A stretch of 64,000 nt of DNA from Pseudomonas nabeulensis (lineage in GTDB: Bacteria; Pseudomonadota; Gammaproteobacteria; Pseudomonadales; Pseudomonadaceae). The number at the start of each line of letters is the position of its first letter. The first letter of the stretch is position 1. The notes under the pieces are model-generated. The model searched no databases. It was not told the origin of the DNA and worked only from the letters and a program-made list of their open reading frames with translations. The stretch lies in assembly GCF_004682045.1 (NCBI RefSeq), contig NZ_QUZT01000015.1:47455-111454 (forward strand), given 5' to 3'. Of the stretch, positions 53,179 through 64,000 are shown in pieces. A program made the translations under genes and the position numbers.

Positions 53179-54138
53179 TTGTCCTCTCCCATTCCGGTAA
53201 CGATCCTCAGCGGCTTCCTTGGTGCTGGCAAGACCACCTTGCTGCGCCACTTACTCAAAGCCGAACACGGGCTGAAAATCGCCGTGATCGAAAACGAATT
53301 CAGTGACGCCGGTATCGACACCCAGCTATTGGGCGACGAACCGGTGCAAGTCATGACCCTGTCCAACGGCTGCGTGTGCTGCACCATCCACACCGACCTG
53401 ACCAAAGCCCTGTATCTGTTGCTTGAACGCCTGGACAGCGGCGAAATCGCCTTCGACCGCCTGGTGATCGAAACCACCGGCCTGGCCGACCCAGCGCCGG
53501 TGGCGCAAACCTTTTTCATCGACGAGGAACTGCGCGAGCGCTACATCCTCGACGGCATCATCACCCTGGTGGACGCCGCTCACGCCGAGCATCACCTGAC
53601 CCAGACCATCGCCCAGGCGCAGATTGGTTTTGCCGACCGCCTGCTGGTGAGCAAGCGCGACCTGGTGGATGACGCCACCTTTGACGCGTTGAGCGAGCGC
53701 CTGACCCGCATCAACCGCCGCGCGCCGATCCGTGTGGTGGACCACGGCACTATCGACCTGGCTGAATTGCTGGATGTACGCGGTTTCAACCTCAACGCCG
53801 GCATGAGCCTGCGCCCGGTGAGTGCCGCGCCGTCCATCGACCGCATTTCCAGCCTGGTGCTGCGCACCGAGCAGCCGCTGGATATTGATCGGCTCAGCGA
53901 GTTCATGAATGAGCTGCTGGAAGATCATGGCAAGCAGTTGCTGCGCTATAAAGGCGTGCTGAATATTGCCGGGGAAGATCGGCGGATGGTGTTTCAGGGT
54001 GTGCTCAAACTTTACGGTTTCGACTGGGACACCGAGTGGGCCGAGGGCGAGGCGCGGGAGAGTGTGATTGTGTTTATTGCTGATGAATTGCCCGAAGACA
54101 AGATTCGCGAGGGCTTCCAGCGGGTCTACCAACCCTGA
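53179..54138 (+). CDS. yjiA: CobW/YjiA-type G3E GTPase (metal chaperone family)
   Basis: 319 residues. Walker A is LSGFLGAGKTTLL, the metal-binding motif is NGCVCCTI, Walker B is DRLVIETTGLADPAP, and the specificity loop is LLVSKRDLVDD. The C-terminal CobW_C domain contains RYKGVLNIAGEDRRMVFQGV. G3E GTPases insert or deliver zinc, cobalt or nickel. Without a Zur box or cobalamin genes nearby the metal is open. TTG is used as start with AAGGAG 8 nt upstream. P. aeruginosa keeps the same neighbour order. Confidence 0.88.
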   Translation: MSSPIPVTILSGFLGAGKTTLLRHLLKAEHGLKIAVIENEFSDAGIDTQLLGDEPVQVMTLSNGCVCCTIHTDLTKALYLLLERLDSGEIAFDRLVIETTGLADPAPVAQTFFIDEELRERYILDGIITLVDAAHAEHHLTQTIAQAQIGFADRLLVSKRDLVDDATFDALSERLTRINRRAPIRVVDHGTIDLAELLDVRGFNLNAGMSLRPVSAAPSIDRISSLVLRTEQPLDIDRLSEFMNELLEDHGKQLLRYKGVLNIAGEDRRMVFQGVLKLYGFDWDTEWAEGEARESVIVFIADELPEDKIREGFQRVYQP

Positions 54139-54149
54139 CTTGAAATACG

Positions 54150-54250
54150 ATCAACTGTGGGAGGGGGCTTGCCCCCGATTGCGGTGGGTCAGACAGCCCA
54201 TCTATGACTGACACACTGCCATCGGGGGCAAGCCCCCTCCCACAGTTGAT
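54150..54250. repeat. REP doublet (REPIN), TGTGGGAGGGGG family
   Basis: The arms extend to ATCAACTGTGGG / CCCACAGTTGAT, longer symmetry than most copies. It lies between convergent yjiA and glyA. Confidence 0.9.
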
Positions 54251-54287
54251 TGCATTTCAGGTTGAGAAAGCAGTGTCTTCAGGCACA

Positions 54288-54315
54288 AAAAAGCCCGGCT
54301 CAAGAGCCGGGCTTT
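54288..54315 (-). terminator. Rho-independent terminator of glyA
   Basis: AAAAGCCCGGCTC / GAGCCGGGCTTTT hairpin. In the glyA direction the stem is followed by T6. Confidence 0.9.
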
Positions 54316-54333
54316 TCATTCAAGCAACTGCAA

Positions 54334-55587
54334 TCAAGCGCCGTACACCGGCAGCTTCTTGCAGATGGCCTTGACCTTCTCACGTACCGCGTCGATCACG
54401 GTTTCGTTGTTCAGGTCAGCCAGGATGTCGCAGATCCAGCCAGCCAGTTCCTTGCACTCTGCTTCCTTGAAGCCACGGGTGGTCACAGCCGGGGTGCCGA
54501 AGCGCAGGCCCGAGGTGACGAACGGCGAGCGTGGGTCGTTTGGCACGGAGTTCTTGTTCACGGTGATGAAGGCTTTGCCGAGGGCAGCGTCAGCATCTTT
54601 ACCGGAAATGTCCTGCTTGATCAGCGACAGCAGGAACAGGTGGTTTTCAGTACCGCCGGACACCACGTCGAAGCCGCGCTCGATGAACACGCTGGCCATG
54701 GTCTGGGCGTTCTTGACCACTTGTTGCTGGTAGGTCTTGAACTCAGGTTGCAGCGCTTCCTTGAAGCAGATCGCTTTGGCGGCGATCACGTGCTCCAGTG
54801 GGCCGCCTTGGGCGCCTGGGAATACGGCAGAGTTCAGCTTCTTCTCGATGTCGGCGTTGGCGCGAGCCAGGATCAGGCCGCCACGTGGACCGCGCAGGGT
54901 CTTGTGGGTGGTGGTGGTCACCACGTCAGCGAAAGGCACCGGGTTCGGGTAGACGCCAGCGGCGACCAGACCGGCTACGTGAGCCATGTCAACGAACAGG
55001 TAGGCGCCGACCTTGTCAGCGATCTCGCGGAAACGTGGGAAGTCCAGGATCTGCGAGTAGGCAGAGAAACCGGCCACGATCATTTTCGGCTTGTGTTCAA
55101 CCGCCAGGCGCTCGACTTCGTCGTAGTCGATCAGGCCGTTGGCATCGATACCGTATTGAACGGCGTTGTACAGCTTGCCGGAGGAGGAAACGCTGGCGCC
55201 GTGGGTCAGGTGACCGCCGTGGGCCAGGCTCATGCCCAGGATGGTGTCGCCGCCTTGCAGCAGGGCCAGGTACACGGCGCTGTTGGCTTGGGAACCGGCG
55301 TGCGGCTGGACGTTGGCGTAATCGGCGCCGAACAGCTCTTTGGCGCGGTCGATGGCCAACTGTTCAACCACGTCGACGTACTCGCAACCGCCGTAGTAGC
55401 GCTTGCCTGGGTAGCCTTCGGCGTACTTGTTGGTCAGAACCGAACCCTGAGCCTCCATGACCGCTGGGCTGGTGTAGTTTTCCGAAGCGATCAGCTCAAT
55501 GTGCTCTTCCTGGCGCACGGCTTCTTGCTCCATGGCGGCAAAGAGATCGGCGTCGTACTTGGCAATAGTCAAATCACGGCTGAACAT
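54334..55587 (-). CDS. glyA: Serine hydroxymethyltransferase
   Basis: 417 residues. [19 protein letters not shown] near the N-terminus binds substrate, [16 protein letters not shown] holds the conserved Tyr, [16 protein letters not shown] has the PLP Lys, and [15 protein letters not shown] the C-terminal motif. It interconverts serine and glycine with tetrahydrofolate. GAGGA lies 7 nt before the chosen ATG ([12 protein letters not shown]), with an ATG 12 nt upstream as a less likely start. Pseudomonads carry several glyA copies, and this one matches the position of PA4602. Confidence 0.95.
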   Translation of the reverse strand: MFSRDLTIAKYDADLFAAMEQEAVRQEEHIELIASENYTSPAVMEAQGSVLTNKYAEGYPGKRYYGGCEYVDVVEQLAIDRAKELFGADYANVQPHAGSQANSAVYLALLQGGDTILGMSLAHGGHLTHGASVSSSGKLYNAVQYGIDANGLIDYDEVERLAVEHKPKMIVAGFSAYSQILDFPRFREIADKVGAYLFVDMAHVAGLVAAGVYPNPVPFADVVTTTTHKTLRGPRGGLILARANADIEKKLNSAVFPGAQGGPLEHVIAAKAICFKEALQPEFKTYQQQVVKNAQTMASVFIERGFDVVSGGTENHLFLLSLIKQDISGKDADAALGKAFITVNKNSVPNDPRSPFVTSGLRFGTPAVTTRGFKEAECKELAGWICDILADLNNETVIDAVREKVKAICKKLPVYGA

Positions 55588-55719
55588 GGCGGTCCTCAAG
55601 GATCGGGGGCAGAAAAGGAGGGCATTCTAACCCAATGGGTTTTAGATGGCATATGAAAGGACATCATGTCGCGGACAAGTGGGGCTCATCTGGGGATAGG
55701 CGGTGACTGTGAGGGCCTC

Positions 55720-55783
55720 ATCGGGGGCAAGCCCCCTCATACATTCGAGCGCATTCCAAGGTGGGAGGGGGCTTGCCCCCGAT
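55720..55783. repeat. REP doublet, outward-facing arms
   Basis: ATCGGGGGCAAGCCCCCTCA (slightly decayed end) and GGTGGGAGGGGGCTTGCCCC, separated by about 20 nt. Same arm order as 8271-8344. It lies in the glyA-morA gap. Confidence 0.85.
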
Positions 55784-55809
55784 AGGGCCAGTGGCCTCAC
55801 CCCAGAACC

Positions 55810-58800
55810 TCAGTCGAACATGAACAGCGCATCATTGCTGAACTGCGCCTCGAACCGATTCGCCGGCATCGGCCGCCCAAACAGATAACCCTGCACCTCA
55901 TCGCAACCATGTTCACGCAGGAAATCCAACTGCTCATGGGTCTCCACACCCTCGGCGATCACCGCCAGGTTCAAGCTGTGGGCCATGGCAATAATGGCGC
56001 GGGCAATCTGCGCATCCTGCTCGCCGGACGGCAGGCCATCGACAAAGGTGCGGTCGATCTTCAACACGTCGATAGGGAATTGCTTGAGGTAGTTGAGCGA
56101 CGAATACCCGGTGCCAAAGTCGTCCACCGCAATGCTCAGCCCCAGGTTTTTCAGGCTGTCGAGGATGTGCATGGCTTCGTTGACTTCGCGCATCAGGATA
56201 CTTTCCGTCAGCTCCAGCTCCAGGCACGCCGGCGGTAGGCCGGTGTCCTTGAGGATGGTGGCGATGCGCGTGCCCAGTTGGCCGTCGGAGAACTGTCGCG
56301 CAGAGATGTTCACCGAGACTTTCGGCACCCGCACCTTGTTCTGGTGCCAGGTCTTGAGTTGGCGGCAGGCTTCGCTGATCACCCAGTCGCCCACGTCCAC
56401 CACCAGGCCCAACTCTTCCAGCACCGGGATAAAGTCCCCCGGCGGCACCAGGCCACGTCGCGGGTGGCGCCAGCGCAGCAGGGCTTCGGCGCCGGTCAGG
56501 CGTTTGCCGTCGCCGCTGAACTGCGGCTGGTAATAGAGCACGAACTCGTTCTGGTCCAGGGCGTGGCGCAGGTCGCTTTCCAGTTCCAGGCGTTCCAGGG
56601 CGCTGGCGTTCATGTCGGACTGGTAGAACTGGAAGTTGTTCTTGCCGCGTTCCTTGGCGTGATACATCGCCGTGTCGGCGTTTTTCATCAGTTGGCTCAG
56701 CTCGTTGCCGTCTTGCGGGCTGAGGGCGATGCCGATACTGGCGGTCACAAAGAACTCGCGGCCTTCCAGCACGAACGGCTTCACCAGGCTGGCGAGGATC
56801 TGCTCGGCCACGTGAATCGCGCGGTTCAACGCCATCTCGCGGCTGACCCGTGGTTGCAGGAGCAAGGTGAACTCATCGCCGCCCATGCGTGCCACGGTGT
56901 CGTCTTCGGCCACGCAGCCGAGCAGGCGGGTCGCCATCTCCTTGAGCATGCGGTCGCCGGCGGCGTGGCCCAGGGAGTCGTTGATCGGCTTGAAGCGGTC
57001 GAGGTCGAGGAACATCAGTACCACCCACGACTTCTGTCGTTCGGCCGCCTGCAATGCTGTATGCAAGCGGTCCTGGAACAGGGTGCGGTTGGGCAAGTGG
57101 GTCAGGGCGTCGTAGTAGGCCAGGCGGTGGATGCGCTGTTCGCTGGCCTTGCGCTCACTGATATCGCTGAAGAAACACACGTAGCTGGCCAGGTCGCCTT
57201 CGTCGTCGAACACCGCCGTAATGCCGACCCATGCCGGGTAATGCTCGCCGTTGCGGCGCTTGAGCCACACTTCGCCTTCCCAGGTGCTGTGCTGGTGCAG
57301 TTGCTTGAGCACGTAGCGCAGGTGGGATTCCTGCTGTTCGTCGACGGTGAGCAGGTTCGGCAACTGGTCCAGCACATCGCTGACCGCGTAACCGCTGACG
57401 CGGCTGAATGCCTCGTTGGCCTGCACGATGTAACCCGCAGGGTCGGTAATCAGGATCGCCGAGGTGGAGTGCTCGAAGACCGTGGCCGCCATGCGCAGGT
57501 CTTTCTCGGCGCGGCGTTGCTGGCTGATATCGCGGCCCACACCGAGGATGCCTTCGAAGGTGCCGTGTTCGTCCCACACCAGTACCAGGCGTAGCTCAAT
57601 CGGCACTTTGCGACCATCGGCGCGCAGGCAGTCAAACAGGAACAACTGAGTCTGCATTTCATCGCGCAGCTGGTTCAGCGCCTCGGCATCGCCCAGCGCA
57701 CGGCTGACTTGCTCCACCAGGCTATAAATGCCGCTCAGTTGCTGCGGGTTGGCAACGATCGACTGCCAGCCGTTCTGGAATACCCAGTCCACGTCATAAC
57801 CGAGCACCGCATTGACCGAGGGGCTGATGTAGTTGAGGGCCAATTGGCTGTCGGTGGAGCAGATGACGTCGCTGATGCTTTCGGCGAGCATGCGGTAGCG
57901 CTGTTCGCTGTCGCGCAGGGATTCGCTGGCTTCGATCTGGTCGGTGATGTCCTTGGCCACGCCAATGATGCGTGTGACCACGGCGGTCTTGTCCCGGGCC
58001 AGGGCCTGCTCGCGGATATCGAAGCGGCGCCATTGGTTGTTCCGATGGCGAAAGCGCAGTTGGCATTGCAGTTGTGTGGTGTAGCCGACCTGGCGCTGCT
58101 GTTGGCGCAGGTCGTGGTAATGCTCGGCGTCCTCGGGGTGCAGCAGGATTTCCCAGAAGTATTCGCCCATTTGGTGCAGTTCGGCCTTGTTATAGCCGAG
58201 GGTGTGGCCCAGGTGGTGGTTGCTGAAAATCATGCGCTGGCTGATCACGTCCTGCACATACAGGTGATCGGGCACGGTGCGCACCACGTCGGACCAGAAA
58301 CTCTCACGCTCCACCAACGACAATTCGATCAGCTTGCGGCTGGTGATATCGCTGATGCTGAGGATCACCGCCTTGAAGTCATCGCGCTGTTCCGGCAGGC
58401 GCATCACCAGCCACAGGTATTGATCGTTGCTGGCGGCATCCTTGAGCTGAATTTCCAGCTCAAGCTGATCCTGTCGGGTCAGGACGGCTTCGAGTATCTG
58501 GTAACCAATGGAGGTGGCGTTGCGCGGGCAGTCATCGATCAGGCGCTCCCAGGCTTCTTCGCAGGAACCCACGTTCAACAGGCGTACCGCCACCTGGTTG
58601 ACCTCGGTGATGCGCAGTTCCTTGAGCAATTGCTGGCGCTCGATGGGGTTGTCCTGCAGCCAGGTGTGCAACTGCGCGCGGGTCTCCAGTTGGGCCTTGG
58701 CGAAGAACGCATTGAGGCCCGACAAGTCCAGCACGCACAGCGCCACGCCGGTGCCTTCGAAAATATCCTGATACCGCCGCCGGCCCTCATGCACCTGGCG

Positions 58801-59661
58801 TTGGCGACGGCGCATGTTCAGCAGCACGATCACCGGGATCAGCGAAAATGCCAGGCCCAGCAGGCACTTGCCGATAAACGCGGGCAGCAGTTGCTCAAGC
58901 ACTGCGGTGCGGTCGAACAGCCCGCGCAATTGCCAGTCGCTTTTGCTCAGGGGGGTCACCAGCACGCTTTTATTCAGCTCGTCCGGCGTCAGGGCGCTGG
59001 CCCATTGGGCTGGCATGCCGCTGTCACGGCTGATGACCTGGTGGTTGAGGCGATTCTCGATGGCCCACATCGGCCGCTGGCCCTGGCCGTCCTGGCGCGT
59101 CAGGTTGGCCAGGTAGCTGGGCGCCAGGCGCAGCACCCAATACACCCTGGAGCCGCCGCTGGGCTGGTGCAGTAATAGATAGATGAGGCTGCCGTCGTTG
59201 TTGTTGCTCAGGTAATACGACTGGGAGTGGCTGCGCTGCACCAACTCTTCGAGCCAGGCGGCGTCCTGGCTGTCGCTGGCGCTGTCGATGATCATTGCGC
59301 CGCTGGGGGCGAGCAGGGCGATGCTGCGCAACTCCGGCAGGGAACGCTGCAAGGTGTGCATCAACGCCTGTTGTTGTTCGCTGTCGTGGGGCGGCTCGAC
59401 CATCGGCAGCAAGTTCAGGGCGATTTTTGCGCTGAGGGCCATGTTCAGGCTGATCTGTTCAGCCAGATCGGCGCTGTAGTCGATGGTGTATTGCTGCTGG
59501 TTCTTCTGGTTTTGCTGTAGCTGGTCAAGCAGTTGCCAGAACAATAACGCGAGCAGCAAAAGGACAAGCGTCGCCAATGCGCCTTTGAGGGTGCCGTGCA
59601 GGGGCGCTCCCGGCGCTATATGAGCGGCGCGCAGGGGAGTTGGCGGCGTGACTTTGGACAA
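55810..59661 (-). CDS. morA: Multi-PAS GGDEF/EAL cyclic-di-GMP enzyme MorA
   Basis: 1283 residues. Two membrane segments (about 27-47 and 265-285) bracket a periplasmic sensor. Several PAS/PAC modules follow ([52 protein letters not shown]). GGDEF is intact at 927-931 and EAL at 1059-1061 (GAEALLRW), so both cyclase and phosphodiesterase activity are possible. The inhibitory RxxD site five residues before GGDEF reads AEDD, so product inhibition at the canonical I-site is not expected. Position next to glyA matches PA4601 MorA, which controls motility and biofilm. It starts with TTG, and AGGATC upstream is a fair SD. Confidence 0.88.
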   Translation of the reverse strand: MSKVTPPTPLRAAHIAPGAPLHGTLKGALATLVLLLLALLFWQLLDQLQQNQKNQQQYTIDYSADLAEQISLNMALSAKIALNLLPMVEPPHDSEQQQALMHTLQRSLPELRSIALLAPSGAMIIDSASDSQDAAWLEELVQRSHSQSYYLSNNNDGSLIYLLLHQPSGGSRVYWVLRLAPSYLANLTRQDGQGQRPMWAIENRLNHQVISRDSGMPAQWASALTPDELNKSVLVTPLSKSDWQLRGLFDRTAVLEQLLPAFIGKCLLGLAFSLIPVIVLLNMRRRQRQVHEGRRRYQDIFEGTGVALCVLDLSGLNAFFAKAQLETRAQLHTWLQDNPIERQQLLKELRITEVNQVAVRLLNVGSCEEAWERLIDDCPRNATSIGYQILEAVLTRQDQLELEIQLKDAASNDQYLWLVMRLPEQRDDFKAVILSISDITSRKLIELSLVERESFWSDVVRTVPDHLYVQDVISQRMIFSNHHLGHTLGYNKAELHQMGEYFWEILLHPEDAEHYHDLRQQQRQVGYTTQLQCQLRFRHRNNQWRRFDIREQALARDKTAVVTRIIGVAKDITDQIEASESLRDSEQRYRMLAESISDVICSTDSQLALNYISPSVNAVLGYDVDWVFQNGWQSIVANPQQLSGIYSLVEQVSRALGDAEALNQLRDEMQTQLFLFDCLRADGRKVPIELRLVLVWDEHGTFEGILGVGRDISQQRRAEKDLRMAATVFEHSTSAILITDPAGYIVQANEAFSRVSGYAVSDVLDQLPNLLTVDEQQESHLRYVLKQLHQHSTWEGEVWLKRRNGEHYPAWVGITAVFDDEGDLASYVCFFSDISERKASEQRIHRLAYYDALTHLPNRTLFQDRLHTALQAAERQKSWVVLMFLDLDRFKPINDSLGHAAGDRMLKEMATRLLGCVAEDDTVARMGGDEFTLLLQPRVSREMALNRAIHVAEQILASLVKPFVLEGREFFVTASIGIALSPQDGNELSQLMKNADTAMYHAKERGKNNFQFYQSDMNASALERLELESDLRHALDQNEFVLYYQPQFSGDGKRLTGAEALLRWRHPRRGLVPPGDFIPVLEELGLVVDVGDWVISEACRQLKTWHQNKVRVPKVSVNISARQFSDGQLGTRIATILKDTGLPPACLELELTESILMREVNEAMHILDSLKNLGLSIAVDDFGTGYSSLNYLKQFPIDVLKIDRTFVDGLPSGEQDAQIARAIIAMAHSLNLAVIAEGVETHEQLDFLREHGCDEVQGYLFGRPMPANRFEAQFSNDALFMFD

Positions 59662-59946
59662 GCTGTGATCCTGCGGTTTGGCTGGACTGGCGCGCGACGT
59701 GCACTATAAGCCGGGCGCCCGGAGGGCGGCTAGCATGCCTTGACTTGTGGCAAAGTGCCAGCCCCGCTTGGCTGGACTGACCAAGCGCATTCAGGTAGCT
59801 TTGCCGGTTACGCGGGGGCGTTCCAGCCCCAGACATTCAGGCTTTTTCCGCACGCAGGCATTGATCACCGTCAACGGCCCGCGCGGCGCATGGCCTGGCA
59901 CGGGCTTCGCCCGCTTAATTCATCAGTCACTGACGCTAGGTTCACC

Positions 59947-61611
59947 ATGGCTCAATACGTCTTCACCATGCATCGGCTGGGCAAAGTTGTCCCTCCGAAG
60001 CGGGAAATCCTGAAAAACATTTCGCTGTCCTTTTTCCCTGGCGCCAAGATCGGCGTACTCGGCCTCAACGGTTCGGGTAAGTCCACGCTGCTGAAGATCA
60101 TGGCTGGCGTCGACACCGAGTTCGAAGGCGAAGCCCGCCCGATGCCCGAGCTGAACATCGGTTACCTGCCGCAAGAGCCGCAGTTGGATCCGTCCAAGAC
60201 CGTGCGCGAAGTGGTTGAAGAAGCCGTCAGCGTGATCAAGGACGCTCAGGCCCGCCTGGACGAGGTCTACGCCGCCTACGCTGAGCCGGATGCCGACTTC
60301 GACAAGCTGGCCGCCGAACAGGCCAAGCTTGAAGCCATCTTGCAGGCCGGCGACGGTCACAACCTGGAGCGCCAGCTGGAAGTCGCCGCCGACGCGCTGC
60401 GCCTGCCGGCGTGGGACGCCAAGGTCGAACACCTGTCCGGTGGTGAGAAACGTCGTGTGGCCCTGTGCCGCCTGCTGCTGTCGGCGCCCGACATGCTGCT
60501 GCTCGACGAACCCACCAACCACTTGGACGCCGATTCCGTCGCCTGGCTGGAACATTTCCTTCACGACTTCCCGGGCACCGTGGTTGCGATCACGCACGAC
60601 CGGTACTTCCTGGACAACGTTGCCGGCTGGATTCTGGAACTCGACCGTGGCGCCGGTATCCCTTACGAGGGCAACTACTCCGGTTGGCTGGAAGCCAAGT
60701 CCGACCGTCTGGCCGCCGAATCCAAGCAGCAATCGGCCCACGAAAAAGCCATGAAGGAAGAACTGGAGTGGGTGCGCAAAGGCGCCAAGGCCCGCCAGTC
60801 CAAGTCCAAGGCGCGTCTGCAACGCTTTGAAGAAATGCAGTCGCAGGAATTCCAGAAGCGTTCGGAAACCAACGAGATCTACATCCCGGCCGGTCCGCGC
60901 CTGGGTGACAAGGTCATCGAGTTCAAGAACGTTTCCAAAGGCTATGGCGACCGCGTGTTGATCGACAACCTGTCGTTCTCCATGCCAAAAGGCGCAATCG
61001 TCGGCGTTATCGGTGGTAACGGTGCGGGTAAGTCCACGCTGTTCCGCATGCTGATGGGCAAGGAAACCCCGGACTCCGGCAGCATCGAGATCGGCGAAAC
61101 CGTGCAACTGGCCTGTGTGGACCAGAGCCGCGACGACCTCGACGGCAGCAAGACCGTGTTCCAGCAGATTTCCGACGGCTCCGACCAGATCCGCATCGGC
61201 AACTATGAAATCCCGTCGCGCACTTATGTGGGCCGTTTCAACTTCAAAGGCGGCGACCAGCAGAAGTTCGTCAAGGACCTGTCCGGTGGTGAGCGCGGTC
61301 GCTTGCACCTGGCCCTCACCTTGAAAGAGGGCGGCAACGTGTTGCTGCTCGACGAACCGTCCAACGACCTCGACGTTGAAACCCTGCGTTCCCTGGAAGA
61401 AGCCCTGCTGGACTTCCCGGGCGCCGCCATTGTGATCTCTCACGATCGGTGGTTCCTTGACCGCGTCGCGACTCACATCCTGGCGTACGAAGACGACTCC
61501 CAAGCAGTGTTCTTCGAAGGCAACTACACCGAGTACGAAGCGGACCGTAAGAAGCGCCTGGGCGAAGCCGCTGCCCAGCCGCACCGCGTGCGTCACAAAA
61601 AACTCGCCTGA
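59947..61611 (+). CDS. ettA: Energy-dependent translational throttle protein (ABC-F)
   Basis: 554 residues, with two nucleotide-binding domains and no membrane part. Walker A motifs are GLNGSGKST and GGNGAGKST, signatures LSGGEKRR and LSGGERGR, and Walker B LLLDEPTNHLD and LLLDEPSNDLD. A long basic linker (about residues 240-310) is the P-site tRNA interaction region. It binds the ribosomal E site and gates initiation according to ATP/ADP. The start is set at MAQYVFTMHRLGKVVPPK, as in other EttA proteins. Confidence 0.95.
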   Translation: MAQYVFTMHRLGKVVPPKREILKNISLSFFPGAKIGVLGLNGSGKSTLLKIMAGVDTEFEGEARPMPELNIGYLPQEPQLDPSKTVREVVEEAVSVIKDAQARLDEVYAAYAEPDADFDKLAAEQAKLEAILQAGDGHNLERQLEVAADALRLPAWDAKVEHLSGGEKRRVALCRLLLSAPDMLLLDEPTNHLDADSVAWLEHFLHDFPGTVVAITHDRYFLDNVAGWILELDRGAGIPYEGNYSGWLEAKSDRLAAESKQQSAHEKAMKEELEWVRKGAKARQSKSKARLQRFEEMQSQEFQKRSETNEIYIPAGPRLGDKVIEFKNVSKGYGDRVLIDNLSFSMPKGAIVGVIGGNGAGKSTLFRMLMGKETPDSGSIEIGETVQLACVDQSRDDLDGSKTVFQQISDGSDQIRIGNYEIPSRTYVGRFNFKGGDQQKFVKDLSGGERGRLHLALTLKEGGNVLLLDEPSNDLDVETLRSLEEALLDFPGAAIVISHDRWFLDRVATHILAYEDDSQAVFFEGNYTEYEADRKKRLGEAAAQPHRVRHKKLA

Positions 61612-61630
61612 TTCTGGCAGGTTTAAAAGA

Positions 61631-61658
61631 ACGGAGCCTTCGGGCTCCGTTTTTTTTT
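61631..61658 (+). terminator. Rho-independent terminator of ettA
   Basis: ACGGAGCC / GGCTCCGT around a TTCG tetraloop is followed by T9. Confidence 0.95.
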
Positions 61659-61690
61659 GCATGCTCTCAGGTAGACCGAGTTGGATTCAT

Positions 61691-61772
61691 TCGCGAGCAA
61701 GCCCGCTCCCACATTTGATCGGGTTTCCAGATAAGAATGCGGTCGAATGTGGGAGGGGGCTTGCCCCCGATG
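61691..61772. repeat. Composite REP doublet (mixed arms)
   Basis: A GCGAGCAAGCCCGCTCCCAC arm and an AATGTGGGAGGGGGCTTGCC arm enclose a spacer (about 61713-61747) homologous to that of the cluster at 5277-5311. Confidence 0.8.
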
Positions 61773-61818
61773 GCTGTCTCACTGTTGGTGCATAACCCTG
61801 ATCTGAAATCCCTTATAA

Positions 61819-61864
61819 GGTGCAAAAAAACCTGTTTATTGGATTTATTTATATCCAATGCACC
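61819..61864 (+). promoter_or_regulatory. Nested inverted repeat upstream of gdhA
   Basis: The outer GGTGCA / TGCACC pair encloses an inner TTGGAT / ATCCAA stem with an AT-rich loop, about 105 nt before the gdhA start. It may be an operator or an mRNA leader structure. The AT-rich DNA between 61790 and 61968 shows no ORF. Confidence 0.4.
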
Positions 61865-61920
61865 ATTTAAATTCACAAAGGCGACATTTTGCCCTGTCGC
61901 AGTGCGAAATGAATTGATAA

Positions 61921-63392
<1,472 letters not shown>

Positions 63393-63397
63393 ACGCG

Positions 63398-63454
63398 ATC
63401 GTTCCCACGCTCCGCGTGGGAATGCAGCCCTGGACGCTCTGCGTCCGCTTTAGC
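63398..63454. repeat. Repeat with two short hairpins (GTTCCCACGCTCCGCGTGGG type)
   Basis: CCCACGC / GCGTGGG and GGACGC / GCGTCC hairpins in tandem. This family is distinct from the TGTGGGAGG REPs and is seen once in the window. Confidence 0.7.
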
Positions 63455-63800
63455 GATAGGCCCTCGCGGCATCGCGGTCTTTTTCCCGTTGCCAGTCTTG
63501 ATCCCGCTCATCCCAGTGACGTTGCTTGTAGTCGCGCAACTCTTCGTTCTCACGCATGGCCTTGCACTGGCGAAAACCGTCTTCCCAGCCTTCGGCGTAT
63601 TCGCGGTCTTTCAGATAGCGCGGCACATTCTTGCGAAACTCCCCGCTGATCACCCCAGCCGCCTGGCGACCGCTGCTGCAACCGTCGTCAAAACCATCGG
63701 CAAACGCCGGGGGATAACCCTTGGCCAACAAATCCTGATGGGTTGATTGGCAACCCGCCAGCCACACCACCGCACACAGCATTACCGCATACCGCCACAT
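63450..63800 (-). CDS. Small lipoprotein, hypothetical
   Basis: 116 residues. MWRYAVMLCAVVWLAGC is a lipoprotein signal with lipobox LAGC. The mature part has YPPAFADGFDDGCSSGRQAAG and YAEGWEDGFRQC, two similar short blocks that may form a repeated helical motif with paired Cys. A charged, Asp/Arg-rich tail (WDERDQDWQREKDRDAARAYR) follows. Function unknown. The 3' end runs into the repeat at 63398. Confidence 0.75.
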   Translation of the reverse strand: MWRYAVMLCAVVWLAGCQSTHQDLLAKGYPPAFADGFDDGCSSGRQAAGVISGEFRKNVPRYLKDREYAEGWEDGFRQCKAMRENEELRDYKQRHWDERDQDWQREKDRDAARAYR

Positions 63801-63892
63801 GGCGTACTCCCTGGCCGTCTACCGGCTGATAGGGAGAAGTTTAGGTCGGGAATTGTCGGGGCGGTGTGAAAGGCAGGTGAGAAAGGTGTTGG

Positions 63893-64000
63893 ATGTGGGA
63901 GGGGCTTGCCCTAATGCCAGTCAGTTAAGAGATGACAGGAGCAACACCGCCTCTGTAGTGAGCGGGCTTGCCCCGCGCTGGGTGGCGAAGCCGCCCCCAA
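63893..64000. repeat. Composite REP DNA at the right edge
   Basis: ATGTGGGAGGGGCTTGCC joins CTAATGCCAGTCAGTTAAGA (also at 5091 and inverted near 5240). A further arm GAGCGGGCTTGCCCCGCGCT continues to the window end. Confidence 0.75.

Noticed and set aside
61819..61864. Riboswitch upstream of gdhA
   Set aside because: The nested hairpin does not match any riboswitch consensus I know, so it is recorded only as an inverted repeat.

Overview
The window reads as chromosomal DNA of a Pseudomonas of the fluorescens group. The signs are high GC, the gene families, gene order shared with P. aeruginosa in the right third, and many paired REP elements whose arms read like TGTGGGAGGGGGCTTGCC. No prophage, insertion sequence, CRISPR array, tRNA or rRNA gene was seen. 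Nearly everything is core or shell genome. The most accessory-looking piece is an AT-rich solo luxR gene near 45 kb.

Layout. 1-5 kb: a partial esterase, a DNase I-fold protein, a membrane protein, a DUF2076 protein, and an NYN-domain protein next to a DnaQ-like exonuclease. 4.8-5.3 kb is a dense REP patch that holds a truncated gene remnant. 5.3-16.4 kb: Lrp regulator with divergent EamA exporter, rhlE, a TIGR03862 flavoprotein, an HDAC-like amidohydrolase, GNAT, tesB with an HAD phosphatase, a secreted hydrolase with a YpfJ-type metalloprotease, a lipoprotein and a second EamA transporter. 16.4-22 kb: a quinate/shikimate catabolic cluster with an ACS-family MFS transporter, a 3-dehydroshikimate dehydratase fusion (quiC1), a TetR regulator, an AroE-like dehydrogenase and type II dehydroquinase. 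Both of its outer promoter regions carry a PcaR-like 15-mer. 22-32 kb: a complete heme-acquisition locus hasI-hasS-hasR-hasA-hasDEF with a Fur-like box. 32-35 kb: trmA, a purine permease and a secreted DUF4879 protein. 35-39 kb: a PaoABC-type molybdenum hydroxylase. 39-43 kb: an MFS exporter and cioAB plus a 55-residue DUF2474 subunit behind a perfect ANR/FNR box. 43-46 kb: rlmG, the solo luxR, fpr.

46-63 kb keeps the P. aeruginosa order mscL-katB-radA-mapZ-cstA-ybdD-cobW/yjiA-glyA-morA, then ettA and gdhA. It therefore joins two cyclic-di-GMP proteins, the PilZ adaptor MapZ and the GGDEF/EAL protein MorA, in one conserved neighbourhood. The right edge has a second truncated gene remnant, a small lipoprotein and more REP DNA.

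I did not find a clearly new multi-gene system. The best leads are regulatory or structural: PcaR-like boxes around the quinate cluster, Hfq/Crc-type A-rich motifs at cstA and quiC1, two tandem stem-loops between hasA and hasD, a pair of REPINs around mapZ-cstA-ybdD with direct flanks but an inverted spacer, and small remnants of genes cut by REP elements.
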